NCBI RefSeq assembly: GCF_001375515.1
Contig: NZ_CTDX01000015.1
Coordinates: 434,001-498,000, forward strand
DNA length: 64,000 bases
Origin: Bacillus kwashiorkori
Lineage (GTDB): Bacteria > Bacillota > Bacilli > Bacillales > Caldibacillaceae
Direction of reading: 5' to 3'
Position numbers and translations under genes: made by a program. Positions 63,953-64,000 of the stretch are shown piece after piece. Positions within the stretch are counted from its first letter, which is position 1, and each line of letters opens with the position of its first letter. The notes under the pieces were generated by a model. The model was not told the origin of the DNA and searched no databases. It saw only the letters and a program-made list of their open reading frames with translations.

Positions 63953-64000
63953 TACATCACCTCATTAATAAATAATCTCTTGTAGAAAATTACACAACTC

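Overview
The window is chromosomal DNA of a low-GC, endospore-forming Bacillaceae species. Most genes match the Bacillus subtilis yus/yur/yun neighbourhood in content and order: yusN-like coat genes, fadM, fadN-fadA-fadE, yusI, gcvH, yusF, yusE, yusD, metNPQ, yurZ, sufCDSUB, yunD, yunC, yunB, lytH, yutD. Sporulation genes (CotF-like coat proteins, YunB, LytH), strong AGGAGG-type ribosome sites, frequent TTG/GTG starts and riboswitch use all fit. The genus cannot be fixed from the sequence alone.

Layout. 1-1750: a graveyard of plasmid or mobile-element genes (truncated serine recombinase, DUF3967-type protein, Rep_3-like initiator tail, a replication-type HTH gene with an in-frame stop). 1770-4700: a quinone/electrophile-type pair (ring-cleaving dioxygenase and MhqD-like esterase) behind a MhqR-like box, a small TusA/DUF2249-like gene and a 48-aa membrane peptide. 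4877-7216: a polar amino-acid ABC transporter operon. 7320-14523: a manganese (yybP-ykoY) riboswitch controlling a DUF5392 membrane protein, a DUF1450 protein, aspartate ammonia-lyase, an AI-2E-family permease, a chromate transporter, two coat proteins and proline dehydrogenase. 14749-20506: the FadR-controlled beta-oxidation operon. 20916-22328: yusI, gcvH, yusF.

The most interesting part is a two-part Tad/Flp-type pilus system inserted into this otherwise conserved order. Part one (22374-37282, between yusF and yusE) has a divergent TcaA-like membrane protein, then TadZ/CpaE, CpaF ATPase, TadB, TadC, a 59-aa Flp-like pilin, a TadE-like pseudopilin, a 721-aa TadG-like protein, a lipoprotein, a second TadE-like protein, a prepilin peptidase, and a signalling module: a DUF6382-FHA protein, a PP2C phosphatase and a Ser/Thr kinase. 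Part two (39749-45473, between yusD and metN) repeats the TadE / TadG-like / lipoprotein / TadE cassette as diverged paralogues, without motor, pilin or peptidase, and adds a 334-aa orphan. Both parts start from promoters with matching upstream DNA, suggesting common control and shared use of one motor.

45573-54814 returns to the conserved core: a SAM-I riboswitch with metNPQ, yurZ, and the complete sufCDSUB Fe-S assembly operon. 55053-63952 holds yunD, yunC, yunB, an L-box (lysine) riboswitch controlling an NhaC-family antiporter that is therefore probably a lysine transporter, an NSS-family Na+ symporter with its 34-aa MetS-type subunit, lytH, yutD and a 38-aa conserved-looking ORF. Two kinds of small dispersed repeats (a GGGGACTGTCCCC palindrome and an ~85-bp element) occur more than once. 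No rRNA, tRNA or CRISPR array was seen.
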